A stretch of 64,000 nucleotides of DNA, taken from JAEYZM01 sp943372195. GTDB lineage: Bacteria > Bacteroidota > Bacteroidia > Sphingobacteriales > Sphingobacteriaceae. Each line of letters opens with the position of its first letter. The stretch's first letter is position 1. The DNA is taken from NCBI GenBank assembly GCA_943372195.1, contig CALRXS010000006.1, forward strand, positions 78,191 to 142,190. Reading direction: 5' to 3'. A model generated the notes under the pieces. It was not told where the DNA came from and did not search any database. It saw nothing but the letters and a program-made list of their open reading frames with translations. Both the position numbers and the translations under genes were made by a program. Shown piece by piece: positions 63,175 to 64,000 of the stretch.

Positions 63175-64000
63175 ATGAGATTTTACCCTAACAATTCGAA
63201 GAATTTATTATCAATTACTACGCTATTTTTATTATTAACTAGCCATTTAGTTTTTGCACAAACACAAAAAATAAATGGTACTGTAAAAGATAAAAACACC
63301 AAACAAGCTTTGTACTCAGCAGTCGTTAGTGTTAAAGGAACCAGCATTGGAACCAATACCGATTTAGATGGAAAGTTTAGTTTGAATGTTGATTTATCTT
63401 CACCTAAAACATTAGTAATTTCTTACTTAGGTTATCAATCAACAGAAGTAGTAGTTTCTAAAAACAAAACTTCTGTGGATGTTACTTTAACAGAAAATGT
63501 TGTTACCAGTAAAGAAGTAACGGTACAATCATCCCGCTTATCTGAGAAACAAAAAGAAGCGCCATTAACTGTAGAGTCGATGGATTTGATTTCTATCAAA
63601 CAAACATCAGCAGCAAATTTTTATGAAGGATTAGGCCAACTAAAAGGAGTAGATTTAACATCTGCTAGTATTGGCTTTAAGGTAATAAATACAAGAGGTT
63701 TCAATAGTACATCACCAGTACGTTCATTACAATTAATTGATGGTGTAGACAATCAAGCACCGGGATTAAATTTTTCATTAGGAAACTTTTTAGGTTCATC
63801 AGAATTAGATGTACAAAAAGTTGATTTAATAGTTGGAGCAAGTTCTGCGTTCTATGGACCTAATGCATTCAATGGTGTAATTAATATGCAAACTAGAAAC
63901 CCTTTTAATTCACCAGGTCTAACAGTAATGTCAAAAGTTGGTGAAAGAGGTTTGTTTGAAACGGCTGTTAGATATGCACAAGTATTTAAGAATAAAAATG
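63175..64000 (+). CDS. TonB-dependent receptor, N-terminal part (truncated by window edge)
   Basis: Open from ATG 63175 to the window end, 275 residues visible. The signal peptide ends near SHLVFAQ (about residue 24). A carboxypeptidase-regulatory-like domain (about 25-105, INGTVKDKNTKQALYSAVVSVKGTSIGTNTDLDGKF) is followed by a TonB plug domain (about 120-245) with NTRGFNSTSPVRSLQLIDGVDNQAPG and VGASSAFYGPNAFNGVINMQT. This is typical of Bacteroidota outer-membrane receptors. The substrate cannot be predicted. It follows thiL by 74 bp, and the barrel lies beyond the window. Confidence 0.92.
   Translation, partial: MRFYPNNSKNLLSITTLFLLLTSHLVFAQTQKINGTVKDKNTKQALYSAVVSVKGTSIGTNTDLDGKFSLNVDLSSPKTLVISYLGYQSTEVVVSKNKTSVDVTLTENVVTSKEVTVQSSRLSEKQKEAPLTVESMDLISIKQTSAANFYEGLGQLKGVDLTSASIGFKVINTRGFNSTSPVRSLQLIDGVDNQAPGLNFSLGNFLGSSELDVQKVDLIVGASSAFYGPNAFNGVINMQTRNPFNSPGLTVMSKVGERGLFETAVRYAQVFKNKN

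Overview
The window is chromosomal DNA of an AT-rich member of the Bacteroidota. The signs are Bacteroidota-type promoters (TAnnTTTG -7 boxes, little Shine-Dalgarno use), type IX secretion C-terminal domains on two giant surface proteins, a SusC/TonB-type receptor with a carboxypeptidase-regulatory N-domain, futalosine-pathway menaquinone synthesis (mqnD), families such as DUF4175 and DUF6728, and the gene order rplM-rpsI-rpsB-tsf-pyrH-frr. I cannot name genus or species.

Layout. 0-11.6 kb: the C-terminal part of an outer-membrane barrel protein, an EamA transporter, ridA, a DUF6728 mini-protein, purD, secA with a SPOR-domain gene, tex and pdhB. 11.7-13.0 kb: an AAA ATPase/DUF4143 gene exactly enclosed by 52-bp inverted hairpin repeats. 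13.0-18.9 kb: a leftward block of hldD, mqnD, frr, pyrH, tsf, rpsB, rpsI and rplM, broken by hairpins. 19.0-25.3 kb: membrane and soluble glycosyltransferase-like genes, an aminotransferase and a tetrapyrrole-methylase-fold gene. 25.4-34.0 kb: rarA, an ATP-grasp gene, a thioredoxin-like gene, a metallo-beta-lactamase/rhodanese gene, then the overlapping trio DUF4175-ybeY-NAD(P)-binding protein. 34.0-54.3 kb: a PepSY-like lipoprotein and two giant leftward genes (2853 and 3390 aa) for secreted modular beta-helix proteins, separated by an Lrp/AsnC regulator. 54.3-55.0 kb: a 666-bp non-coding region with heptamer repeats and two ParB-type parS sites at the start of mnmG. 55-64 kb: mnmG, an Ig-like lipoprotein, a gamma-carbonic-anhydrase-like gene, divergent nadA and nadB, thiL, and a TonB-dependent receptor running off the end.

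Four things stand out. First, the ATPase/DUF4143 gene is bounded by inverted copies of a palindromic repeat that touch its stop codon and lie 13 bp before its start, like a compact mobile or domesticated cassette with no recognised transposase. Second, several intergenic spaces carry arrays of 7-bp units, often in inverted pairs, whose words (CTAG-, GTAC-, TTAA-centred) change from locus to locus while the 7-bp spacing stays. Third, two parS sites flank the mnmG promoter next to a long AT-rich gap, which suggests that the chromosome origin domain is near. Fourth, the two giant surface proteins share terminal repeats, sorting domain and a near-identical promoter layout (TTG, 20 bp, TATATTG).

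All calls come from reading sequence and translations by eye. No similarity search, structure prediction or skew calculation was run.
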